This document shows positions 8,103 to 16,180 of a stretch of DNA of 64,000 nucleotides, piece after piece (position 1 is the first letter of the stretch; each line of letters opens with the position of its first letter). The notes below the pieces were generated by a model. The model did not search any database and had not been told where the DNA came from. It worked only from the letters and a program-made list of their open reading frames with translations. The stretch covers positions 1-64,000 of the forward strand of contig JAUIAM010000009.1 in the NCBI GenBank assembly GCA_030425485.1, written 5' to 3'. Origin of the DNA: Verrucomicrobiia bacterium. GTDB taxonomy: Bacteria; Verrucomicrobiota; Verrucomicrobiia; Opitutales; Cerasicoccaceae. The translations under genes and the position numbers were made by a program.

Positions 8103-10709
8103 ATGAACATTTCCGTTATCTGGAAGCTCCTCGTCTCAGTCCTCGTTGTCGGCTGGGCGCTCGCAAACCTGCTCCCGCTTGAAGACAAGGACTTCGGGGA
8201 CTATCTGGAGGCACGCGCGACGGCCAACCCGGTCGAGTACACCGCCTTTCTTGAGCGGGCCAAGGCTAACGTAAACGACGAGACGCCGCTCATCCTCGCC
8301 GTGAAGCAGACGGCTAACGCCGAGAAGCTCGACCTCTACGGCGAGTTCTTTCCGGAGGTGAACCTCGTCGAGGTCAAGAACCTCGAAAAGCGTAATAACA
8401 TCCTCGTGGATGTGCTCTACGACCACTCCCGTGGCAAGCTCCGCAAGGGGCTCGACCTCGCCGGCGGCGTGGCTTTTACCCTTGAGATGGACGAAGAGGT
8501 CGCCGACGAGACGGCGGCCGGCAAGCGCCTCGAAAAGGCGACCGAGATCATGCAGGACCGCGTCAACGGTCTGGGTGTGGCCGAGCCGATCATTCGCGCT
8601 ATCCCGCCGAACAAGCTCGAAGTCCAGCTCCCCGGTCTCGACCTTAAAAAAAATCCCGAGGCTGCCGACGAGCTTAAGAAGCCCGCCCGCCTCAGCTTCC
8701 ACCTTGTGCACCGCGACCTCATCCCCGGACCCGGTGTCCAGACCCCTCCCGGCTACATGGCCATGACGGAGGAGTTTGAGGACAAGGAAACCGGCGAGAT
8801 GATGGAACGTCAGTACTTTATCACCCGCTTGCCCTACGCCAGCGGTTCGATTGTAGACAACGCCCGCGCCACAATGGGAGCTTTTGGGGGCTACGAAGTC
8901 AGCCTCAACCTGACCGACGAAGGGGGGCAGATTTTTGGTGAAATGACCGAAGAGGTCGACCGCGAGGACCAGCGCCGCGAAGCACAAGGTCGTCCGGCCC
9001 GCGGTCTGATCGCGACCGTGCTTGACGGCAAGCTCTACTCTGCGGTGGGCTTGAGCAATGGTGCTATCTGGGGCGGTGCGGCCAGCATCACCGGTAACTA
9101 CACCCTGCTCGAAGCGCAGGAGCTGGCCAACGTCCTTAACAACCCGCTCGAATACGAACTCAAGGTAGGCGAAAAGTACGAAGTCAGCCCCACGCTGGCC
9201 GAAGATGCCCGCGACTCCTCGGTCAAGGCTGCCCTGACCGGTGCTGGCCTCGTGGTAGCCTTCATGATCCTTTACTACTTCGTGGCCGGCTTTATCGCCA
9301 TGATCTCCGTCAGCCTGGCTATCATCATTGTGCTGGGTGTGCTGATGAGCGTCGGTGGCACGCTGACCCTGCCCGGGGTCGCCGCGCTGGTCCTGACTAT
9401 CGGTATGGCGGTGGACGCGAACATCCTCATCTTTGAGCGTATCCGCGAAGAGCTGCGCACGGGCAAATCACTCAAGGCCGCGCTCCAGAGCGGTTACGAC
9501 AAGGCTTTCTCCACTATCATCGACGCCAACGTCACGACCCTTATCACGGCCTCCATCCTGATCTGGCTCGGTACGGGCCCGGTCAAGGGCTTTGGTGTCA
9601 CCCTGGCTATCGGTATCGGTGCCTCCATGTTTGGCGCGCTCATCATCAGCCGCTGGATGCTCGAGCTGCTCGTGAATATCGGGCTGATGAAAAAGATGCT
9701 GCCCTTTAACCTGCTGAAGTCGGCCAAGTTCACCTTTCTCAACTACCGCAAGCCCGCCTTCATTATTTCCTGGCTCATCGTGGCTGCCGGTGTCGTTGCT
9801 GTGCTTACCCATCGTGACCACATCCTCGGGATCGACTTCCGCGGCGGGGTCGAGCTGACTTTCGACTTCGACCAGGCTAACAAGCCATCCCTGACGGACA
9901 TCTACGAACTCGCCGATGCCAATGACCTCGGCGAAGTCCAGCCCGGCTACCTGAGCCTTATCGGCGAGGACGCCGAGCGCCTCAAGGTACAGATCGATCT
10001 CGACGAAGGCCGCTCTGAGCAGGTTATTACCGTTTTGGAAACCGCCTTCCCGGACGCCAAGCTGGTCAAGATCAGCGAGAACCTGATCGGCGGCTCGGTC
10101 AGTCACGCTATCACGCAGAACGCCTTTGCCTCCATTGCTGTAGCCCTCTTTGGCATCCTGCTTTACATCTGGCTGCGCTTCGAGTTTGGTTACGGTCTTG
10201 GGGCCGTTGTGGCCACGATCCACGACTTACTTATGTCGATCGGAATCTACGTCATCCTGGGGCAGTTCTTTGAAATCGGCAGCGGGCAGTTTACCGCACC
10301 GATGGTGGCCGCCGTGCTCATGATCGTGGGTTACTCCATCAACGATACCATCGTCGTCTTTGACCGCATCCGCGAGGAGCTCGACCTCAATCCCGACATG
10401 ACCCTCTTCGACGTGGTCAACCTCGGGATCAACCGCACCCTCTCGCGTACCTTGCTCACCAGTATCACGACCTTGATGGCCGCGCTTGCGCTCTTCATCT
10501 TCGGTGCGGGTGTGGTGACGGACTTCGCGCTCATCTTCATCATCGGCATCATCACCGGTACGTTCTCGTCTATCTTCATCGCCAGCCCGGTATTCTTCTG
10601 GTACCACAAGGGCGACCGCGACCACGTCACCTCGACTCACCTCGAGCGCCCGACCTACGAATGGGAGACGACCACCCGCCGCGCCAAGGACGAAGCCGAA
10701 AAGGCCTGA
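8103..10709 (+). CDS. secDF: Protein translocase subunits SecD and SecF as one fused protein
   Basis: An 868-aa inner-membrane RND-like protein that uses the proton gradient to help pull proteins through SecYEG. The SecD part spans about residues 1-530, with a first helix at the N-terminus, a large periplasmic region starting after GKLRKGLDLAGG, and the helix block around AALVLTIGMAVDANILIFERIREELRTG (given here in parts: GMAVDANIL, FERIREEL). SecF begins near residue 540 (FTFLNYRKPAF; GIDFRGGVEL) and has its own GYSINDTIVVFDRIREEL motif. The fusion is common in this phylum. It lies in an operon with yajC and recJ (9-bp gap to recJ). Confidence 0.97.
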   Translation: MNISVIWKLLVSVLVVGWALANLLPLEDKDFGDYLEARATANPVEYTAFLERAKANVNDETPLILAVKQTANAEKLDLYGEFFPEVNLVEVKNLEKRNNILVDVLYDHSRGKLRKGLDLAGGVAFTLEMDEEVADETAAGKRLEKATEIMQDRVNGLGVAEPIIRAIPPNKLEVQLPGLDLKKNPEAADELKKPARLSFHLVHRDLIPGPGVQTPPGYMAMTEEFEDKETGEMMERQYFITRLPYASGSIVDNARATMGAFGGYEVSLNLTDEGGQIFGEMTEEVDREDQRREAQGRPARGLIATVLDGKLYSAVGLSNGAIWGGAASITGNYTLLEAQELANVLNNPLEYELKVGEKYEVSPTLAEDARDSSVKAALTGAGLVVAFMILYYFVAGFIAMISVSLAIIIVLGVLMSVGGTLTLPGVAALVLTIGMAVDANILIFERIREELRTGKSLKAALQSGYDKAFSTIIDANVTTLITASILIWLGTGPVKGFGVTLAIGIGASMFGALIISRWMLELLVNIGLMKKMLPFNLLKSAKFTFLNYRKPAFIISWLIVAAGVVAVLTHRDHILGIDFRGGVELTFDFDQANKPSLTDIYELADANDLGEVQPGYLSLIGEDAERLKVQIDLDEGRSEQVITVLETAFPDAKLVKISENLIGGSVSHAITQNAFASIAVALFGILLYIWLRFEFGYGLGAVVATIHDLLMSIGIYVILGQFFEIGSGQFTAPMVAAVLMIVGYSINDTIVVFDRIREELDLNPDMTLFDVVNLGINRTLSRTLLTSITTLMAALALFIFGAGVVTDFALIFIIGIITGTFSSIFIASPVFFWYHKGDRDHVTSTHLERPTYEWETTTRRAKDEAEKA

Positions 10710-10718
10710 TTTTAGACA

Positions 10719-12410
10719 ATGCACTGGGTACACACGCCACCGCCGGAGCAAGCAGTGCGCACACTGCAATCCGAGCATGGACTGGCGCGTGTGCTGGCCG
10801 AGTTGCTCGCGGGGCGCATGACCCCCGAGCACGGCAGCGTGGAGCAGTTCCTCGACCCGCGCCTGCGCGACATCTGCGACCCTTTTGAGCTGAATATGCT
10901 CCCGGAGGCGGTCGAACGCCTCATCGCGGCCCTCGGAGCCGGCGAGGACATCCTCATTGTGGGCGACTACGATGTCGATGGCATGACCAGCACCGCGCAG
11001 TTGGTGGACGCCTTACGCTACTTTGGCGGAAATCCACGCTACCAGCTCCCACGCCGTATGGAGGAGGGCTACGGCCTCAGCGCTGCGATGGTGGAGCGCA
11101 TTCTGGAGGGGCAGCCTCCGCAGCTTCTCGTCGCGCTAGACTGCGGGACAAACTCTGTCGAAGAGGTCGCCCGCCTGCGCCAGCTCGGTGTCGAGGTGCT
11201 CATCGTGGATCACCATGAGGCCAAGCACGCTGTCCCCGCCGACTGCCTGCTCATCAACCCAAAACTTTACCCCGGCTGTCCCTGTGAGGAGCTCTGCACT
11301 GCGGGATTGGTTTTCAAGCTCGTGCATGGGCTGGTCAAGCGCCTGCGCCAGTTAAACGATCGCCGGGCCCACGCACTTAAGCTCAAGCCCTGGCTGGACC
11401 TCGTTGCGCTGGGAACGGTGGCCGACCTCGTGCCGCTCCGGGGTGAGAACCGCGTCTACGCCCACGAGGGTTTGTCTCAACTGGCTAACACCACGCGACC
11501 CGGGCTCAAGGCGTTGCTGGAGATTGCCGGACTGGGCAAGGGGCACGCGCTCTGTGGCGCAGATGTCGCCTACAAGCTCGGGCCGCGCCTCAATGCAGGC
11601 GGACGCCTGGCCGATGCCACCATGCCGCTGGAACTGCTCCTGACCGACAAGTTTGCCGAGGGCTTTAAAATGGCTACCGAGCTCGACACGCTCAACCGTG
11701 AGCGCCAAGCCATCGAACGCCAGATGTACGACGAGGCCCAAGCCTCCGTTCATGGGACTGTGCCCGAGGCCATCGTGGTGGCGGGGGATGAGTGGCACGC
11801 GGGCGTGGTCGGCATCGTCGCCGGGCGCCTGGCCCGCCACTACTACCGCCCCAGCATCGTGCTCTGCCGCGACGGCGAGCTCTACCGCGGCTCAGGCCGC
11901 AGCATTGCCGAGGTGGATCTGCAAGAGGTGCTCCACGATTGCAATGACCTGCTGGAGGAGTGGGGTGGCCACCGCATGGCTGTCGGCCTGGCCGTGAGTG
12001 AGGCTAAACTCCATGCCTTTCAGGAGGCGTTTTCGGCCCGCGTCGGGACGTGCTTTGGCGAGACCCTGCCCGAGCCCTCGCAGACGATTGACGCCTGGAT
12101 GCAGGCCGACGAACTCGGCCCCGACCTGCTGGCCCAGCTCGATCAGCTTCGCCCCTTTGGTATGGAAAATCCGGAGCCCGTCCTTGGGCTAAAGCGAGCC
12201 GTCCTGCCCCGCGCACCGACGGTTTTTGCCCAGCGACACCTCAAGTTTGAGCTCAACGGTCAGCACGGACGCCGCATCAGTGGCATCGCCTGGGGCGCGG
12301 CGGATAACCCGCCCCCCGCTGGACGCGAACTCGACCTCGCCATCCGCTTTACCTGGAACATCTGGCAGGGCAAACGCTCCCCCCGCATCGAGCTGGTCGG
12401 CTGGCGCTAG
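10719..12410 (+). CDS. recJ: Single-stranded-DNA-specific exonuclease RecJ
   Basis: 5'-3' ssDNA exonuclease of recombination and base-excision repair. The 563-aa protein shows the DHH-family metal motifs GDYDVDGMTS (about residues 82-91), DHHEAKH (about 163), ALGTVADLVPL and LNAGGRLADA, and the DHHA1 motif GGHRMAVGLAV. A C-terminal OB-like region follows. Length is normal. The ATG is 9 bp after secDF, and a yajC-secDF-recJ order is frequent in bacteria. The stop is followed at once by repeat copy 2. Confidence 0.96.
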   Translation: MHWVHTPPPEQAVRTLQSEHGLARVLAELLAGRMTPEHGSVEQFLDPRLRDICDPFELNMLPEAVERLIAALGAGEDILIVGDYDVDGMTSTAQLVDALRYFGGNPRYQLPRRMEEGYGLSAAMVERILEGQPPQLLVALDCGTNSVEEVARLRQLGVEVLIVDHHEAKHAVPADCLLINPKLYPGCPCEELCTAGLVFKLVHGLVKRLRQLNDRRAHALKLKPWLDLVALGTVADLVPLRGENRVYAHEGLSQLANTTRPGLKALLEIAGLGKGHALCGADVAYKLGPRLNAGGRLADATMPLELLLTDKFAEGFKMATELDTLNRERQAIERQMYDEAQASVHGTVPEAIVVAGDEWHAGVVGIVAGRLARHYYRPSIVLCRDGELYRGSGRSIAEVDLQEVLHDCNDLLEEWGGHRMAVGLAVSEAKLHAFQEAFSARVGTCFGETLPEPSQTIDAWMQADELGPDLLAQLDQLRPFGMENPEPVLGLKRAVLPRAPTVFAQRHLKFELNGQHGRRISGIAWGAADNPPPAGRELDLAIRFTWNIWQGKRSPRIELVGWR

Positions 12411-12555
12411 CGTCGTGTTCGCTTAGTTTCTATCTAAAAAAGTTCACGCAAAGGCGCAGAGCTGTTTGGCCACCTCTTAGGCATTCTCTGTTTTTTGTGC
12501 CTTTTTGTGGCCATCTGCATTTTGTAATGAACTTGGCTAACGGCCCACTAGCAGG
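12411..12555 (+). repeat. Dispersed stop-anchored repeat, copy 2 (left arm of inverted pair)
   Basis: Starts at the base after the recJ stop. It shares GTGTT.GCTTAGT and the CACGCAAAGGCGCAGAG core with copy 1. From 12493 to about 12555 it matches the reverse complement of 14111-14177, including a perfect 31-bp block (12493-12523 against 14147-14177). The pair brackets the LamG-domain gene. Noncoding. Confidence 0.8.
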
Positions 12556-12581
12556 TGCTTTTTGCCGCTCAGCAGGGCAGA

Positions 12582-13988
12582 CTACGGGGCAGGCGGTGCG
12601 CTAAATGCGCCCATCTCGATATCGCCCTGCTTGGGTATTTTAACTGAACCGTCAGCCCCGAGTATAATCTCGTTGGCGGTGCCCTCATTGAGGATGATGC
12701 CGCCATTGCCACGAATAGCGCTCTCGGCCAAGATGTCTCCCGAGACGTGAAGGTTTGCGGTGGGTTCGGACGTGCCGATGCCGACGTTGCCGTCGCTGTC
12801 GATGCGCATAGCCTCCATGCTATACGTCGCGACAGCGGCCTCCATGTCTTCCTTAATGATGTAGTAACCGGTTCCGGTACTATCATCCCAAAGTGCATTG
12901 TTAAAGGTATCGCCGGTAGCAGACATGGTGGCGGTGTAGCTGCCCGCCGGGATATGGTTGTTGCCAGTGTTTACTTCGATGCCGACTACGGCTTCACCGC
13001 CGCCTACGAAGACCAAATTGCCATTTTCATCGATTACGACTGGCCCCGAGTAAATTGCATAGTTGACATCCCCAGGGATAAGGGAAGAGGGGAGGGGCGT
13101 GCCGGAGCTATCAACAAATGCCAGCAAACTTGCTGGGTTGATGACATCTCCTGCCGCTGGTGTGACCGTCTCGGCTAATGAAATAGGGGCGTCTGCGGCC
13201 AAAAATGTCGTTTCGTCGGATAGCACATCGATTTCGTCGATTGTGAGGTGTCGGTCGTATAGTCTGAACTCAGCGATTTTTAAATTGGACGAATAGTAGT
13301 TTGTGGTAGAGCCTATGCCTAGTGGATTGGAGCTATTGCTGCGTGTATGGAAGCTTTCCCCTGTCACTGATTTTACCAATGCTCCATCAAGGTAGATTTC
13401 AAGCATGGCTACATTTGGGTTATCGCTCGTGGTTACATTCCAAGCGATGTGATGCCAGTCTTGTAGATTTAATACTCCTGAACTCGTTGAGTAGCTTGGC
13501 CATGCTACTGTTGAGCCATTCTCTTTGCGTATAAAGGCGCACATGATGTCTCTACGGCTTAGTTGTGTCCTCAATACATGGATGCCTGGACAATTTCCCA
13601 GGACATCCTGAAAAGGATATTGATTGGGATTGGCTCTAGTTGTGTCGTCAAACCACACCCAAATTGAGCCGCCTTCAACGTATCCTGAAGTGCCGTAAGC
13701 AGGCGTAATATTAGTGGCATCTATTTCCACATAACCTTCATGCGGGATCGGGTCATCATTGCCATCGCGGCGTATCGTGGTTTGAAGTACTTGCCCTTGC
13801 CCATCCGGCTTTGGGATCCAACTCGCACCGGTCAATAATGCGCCATGATTCCCTGTCGTTGAAAAATCCAATGCATCTCCATTGAGGGGCCAGTAGCCGA
13901 TCAGGCCGTCTTCGAGGTCGACGCTCTGGGCGTGAGACAGGGGGAGGACTCCTAGGAATAAACAGATTGAGGTGGCAATGCGCTTCAT
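12582..13988 (-). CDS. Secreted LamG/concanavalin A-like domain protein
   Basis: A 468-aa protein with a Sec signal peptide (MKRIATSICLFLGVLPLSHA, cut before QSVD). Residues ~25-240 look like a LamG-like jelly-roll domain: GLIGYWPLNGDALDFS...GNHGAL near the start, DWHHIAWNVT in the middle, and FRLYDRHLTIDEI near the end. The C-terminal part has MRIDSDGNVGIGTSEPTANLHVSG, a motif common in tail-fibre-like and surface proteins ahead of a trimerising or intramolecular chaperone domain, but the chain stops ~65 residues later without a recognisable chaperone. The gene is more AT-rich than its neighbours, and inverted repeats flank it. Function unknown; carbohydrate or surface binding is an inference. 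Confidence 0.82.
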   Translation of the reverse strand: MKRIATSICLFLGVLPLSHAQSVDLEDGLIGYWPLNGDALDFSTTGNHGALLTGASWIPKPDGQGQVLQTTIRRDGNDDPIPHEGYVEIDATNITPAYGTSGYVEGGSIWVWFDDTTRANPNQYPFQDVLGNCPGIHVLRTQLSRRDIMCAFIRKENGSTVAWPSYSTSSGVLNLQDWHHIAWNVTTSDNPNVAMLEIYLDGALVKSVTGESFHTRSNSSNPLGIGSTTNYYSSNLKIAEFRLYDRHLTIDEIDVLSDETTFLAADAPISLAETVTPAAGDVINPASLLAFVDSSGTPLPSSLIPGDVNYAIYSGPVVIDENGNLVFVGGGEAVVGIEVNTGNNHIPAGSYTATMSATGDTFNNALWDDSTGTGYYIIKEDMEAAVATYSMEAMRIDSDGNVGIGTSEPTANLHVSGDILAESAIRGNGGIILNEGTANEIILGADGSVKIPKQGDIEMGAFSAPPAP

Positions 13989-13999
13989 ATTAATTGCGT

Positions 14000-14027
14000 A
14001 TGATACAGCAATGCTTTCTGGTGTAAA
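14000..14027 (-). promoter_or_regulatory. Candidate sigma-70-type promoter of the LamG gene
   Basis: On the minus strand TTTACA (14022-14027) and TATCAT (14000-14005) are separated by 16 bp, each one base off consensus, and lie 12 bp before the ATG at 13988. Confidence 0.5.
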
Positions 14028-14110
14028 GGTTTTATCTTGGAAGGATATGTTGTGATGTAGCTGGATTGTAACAAAATCCTGCGATACGGCCGACCTTTAA
14101 CGAAATATCG

Positions 14111-14279
14111 CCTGCCGACTAGTGTACCGCTGGCCAAGTTCTTTGTAAAATGCAGATGGCCACAAAAAGGCACAAAACAGCCAAAGGGGCAGAGGGCATT
14201 GCCAGGGGGTAAGATTGAACCTGAAGCACTCTGCGTCTTTGCGGTGAAATCGTTTAGACAAGAACTAAGCTAACACAGC
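14111..14279 (-). repeat. Dispersed stop-anchored repeat, copy 3 (right arm of inverted pair)
   Basis: Read on the minus strand it begins at the base after the glyS stop with GCTGTGTTAGCTTAGT, then carries a CACCGCAAAGACGCAGAG core, then the block that is the perfect inverted copy of 12493-12523, then a diverged tail matching copy 2. Noncoding. It includes a GGGCATTGCC piece (about 14193-14202) also found in hairpins at 25509 and 29950. Confidence 0.8.
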
Positions 14280-15836
14280 CTAGCCGTCGATCTTCTCGGA
14301 GAGCCAGGCGATGGCTTCGTCTTCGGAGAGGCGGATCTGCTCGGTGGTGTCGCGGTCGCGGATGGTGACGCCAGCGCCCTTCTCGATCGTGTCGAAGTCC
14401 ACCGTGACGCCGTAGGGCGTACCGATCTCGTCCTGACGGCGGTAGCGGCGGCCGATGGCACCGGAGACGTCCCAGAAGCAGTTCCAGCGATTTTGCAGGC
14501 GTTCGTAAAAGGTGCGTGCGTGCTCCACCAGTTCGGGCTTGTTCTTGACCAGGGGGAAGACGGCCACCTTGTACGGGGCGATGCGCGGGTGGAATTTCAT
14601 CAGGCTGCGCTTCTCGGGCTGTCCCTTGTCGTTGGGGATTTCGTCCTCGGTGTAGGCAGCGGCGAGCACGGCAAGGAAGGTCCGGTCGACGCCGAGCGAG
14701 GGCTCGATGACGTGCGGGATGTACTTCTGCTTCTGTTGCTCGTCAAAGTACTCCATGGACTTGCCGGAGTGCTCCTGGTGCTGGGAGAGGTCAAAGTTAC
14801 CGCGGCAGGCGATGCCCCACAGCTCCTGCACGCCGTGCGGGAAGTCAAAGGTCAGGTCCGTGGTGCCCTTGGAGTAGTGGGAGAGTTTGTGTGCGGGGTG
14901 GACATCCTCACCGATGCCTTCGCGGGGCAGGCCGATGGAGACGAGCCAGTCGATGCACTTGTCGATCCATTCGCGGTGCAGGCTCTGCCAGTCCGCGTCG
15001 GGCTGGATGAAGTACTCGATCTCCATTTGCTCGAATTCGCGGGAGCGGAAAAGGAAGTTGCGCGGGGTGATCTCGTTGCGGAAGGCTTTACCGACCTGGG
15101 CGATACCGAAGGGCACCTTGATGCGGCCCGTATCGACCACGTTCTTGTAGTTGGCAAAGATGCCCTGAGCGGTTTCCGGGCGGAGGTAGGCGGTGGCGGA
15201 GCTGTCAGCCAGCGGCCCGACCTTGGTCTCAAACATGAGGTTGAAGTCGCGGGGCTCGGTCAGGGTCTCGGGGGCTTCGGCGTCCGGGCCCCAGGCCGAG
15301 GTCTGCTGCGCGTGGTCGGCCTCGGTAAATTCGATGATCTCGGCTTCGGTTTCACCGACGCTAAACTTGGCTTCAGTCTTTTTGCTCAGGAGCTTGGCAA
15401 TTTTCTTGGCTCGTGCGGCCAGGGCGGCTGCGTTGTCCTCGCTTTCGACGACAGTTACGTAGTGGCTCTGGTTTTCGGTTTCTTCCGAGGTAAAGGTGTA
15501 AGCTTGGATAAAGAGCTGGTCTGCGCGGTAGCGTAGCTTGGTTTCGCGGCAGTCAACCATCGGATCGGAAAAGCCGCCGACGTGACCGGAGGCGACCCAG
15601 ATCTTCGGGTGCATGATGATGGAGCTGTCCAGCCCGACGATGTCGTCGCGGCGGTGCACGAAGTCCTTCCACCAGGCATTCTTGATGTTGTTCTTCAGCT
15701 CAACGCCGAGGGGGCCGAAGTCAAAAAATCCCTGATAGCCGCCGTACACGTCGGAAGACGGGAAGACGAATCCGCGCCGCTTGCAGAGCGCGATCAGGGT
15801 TTCCATCGTTGGGGTGCTGGATGCTTCGTTGGACAT
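14280..15836 (-). CDS. glyS: Glycine--tRNA ligase, dimeric (alpha2) type
   Basis: Class II aminoacyl-tRNA synthetase that charges tRNA-Gly. The 518-aa single-chain form is of the homodimeric, eukaryote/Gram-positive type (often glyQS), not the alpha2beta2 form. Seen: N-terminal [18 protein letters not shown], motif 2 ([19 protein letters not shown]), [12 protein letters not shown], motif 3 ([13 protein letters not shown]), and a C-terminal anticodon-binding domain ([14 protein letters not shown]...). Length is slightly above the bacterial average because of an insertion around residues 130-190. Repeat copy 3 starts right after its stop. Confidence 0.96.
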   Translation of the reverse strand: MSNEASSTPTMETLIALCKRRGFVFPSSDVYGGYQGFFDFGPLGVELKNNIKNAWWKDFVHRRDDIVGLDSSIIMHPKIWVASGHVGGFSDPMVDCRETKLRYRADQLFIQAYTFTSEETENQSHYVTVVESEDNAAALAARAKKIAKLLSKKTEAKFSVGETEAEIIEFTEADHAQQTSAWGPDAEAPETLTEPRDFNLMFETKVGPLADSSATAYLRPETAQGIFANYKNVVDTGRIKVPFGIAQVGKAFRNEITPRNFLFRSREFEQMEIEYFIQPDADWQSLHREWIDKCIDWLVSIGLPREGIGEDVHPAHKLSHYSKGTTDLTFDFPHGVQELWGIACRGNFDLSQHQEHSGKSMEYFDEQQKQKYIPHVIEPSLGVDRTFLAVLAAAYTEDEIPNDKGQPEKRSLMKFHPRIAPYKVAVFPLVKNKPELVEHARTFYERLQNRWNCFWDVSGAIGRRYRRQDEIGTPYGVTVDFDTIEKGAGVTIRDRDTTEQIRLSEDEAIAWLSEKIDG

Positions 15837-16180
15837 AGAGGAGCCAGCATGAAAGGGCGGGGCAGGGGGTCAAGTCTCATTGCAGGGGGCTTTCGTTTGT
15901 AGAAGCACGCCGCGGGCTCTCATTTGCGTTTTAACAGCTACGGCTGGTCTGCCGGAAGGATGGGCCCACTACAGATTCTCGCATGCGCTGTGGTGGAAAA
16001 ATGGAGAGTGGAATTGCGCCAACGCCGTCGTCTCGGGAAAACTCCGTATGCACTTTAGTGAAAATGCAGTAGTATAATTTCCACTTTTCTTCTGGTCTGA
16101 TTTGGGTTGATGCGCTTAACTGCAAGCGACTTTAATAACGGTTTGCCCCCGTTTTCGGATATTTTGAGCTTCAAGGTTTT
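15837..16180. other. Intergenic region between glyS and the hybrid kinase
   Basis: About 340 bp between divergent genes. No gene or structured RNA is evident; a 65-codon open frame at 15880-16077 has no ribosome site and no recognisable content. A TATAAT at 16073-16078 lies about 100 bp before the kinase start and is a possible -10 element, without a good -35 partner. Confidence 0.4.
16073..16078 (+). promoter_or_regulatory. Possible -10 element for the hybrid kinase gene
   Basis: Perfect TATAAT in an AT-rich stretch about 100 bp upstream of the kinase ATG. No convincing -35 hexamer at the right distance, so this is weak. Confidence 0.3.

Noticed and set aside
15880-16077. 65-codon open frame upstream of the hybrid kinase
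   Set aside because: No ribosome site, no hydrophobic or domain pattern, and it lies in the noncoding spacer between two divergent genes.
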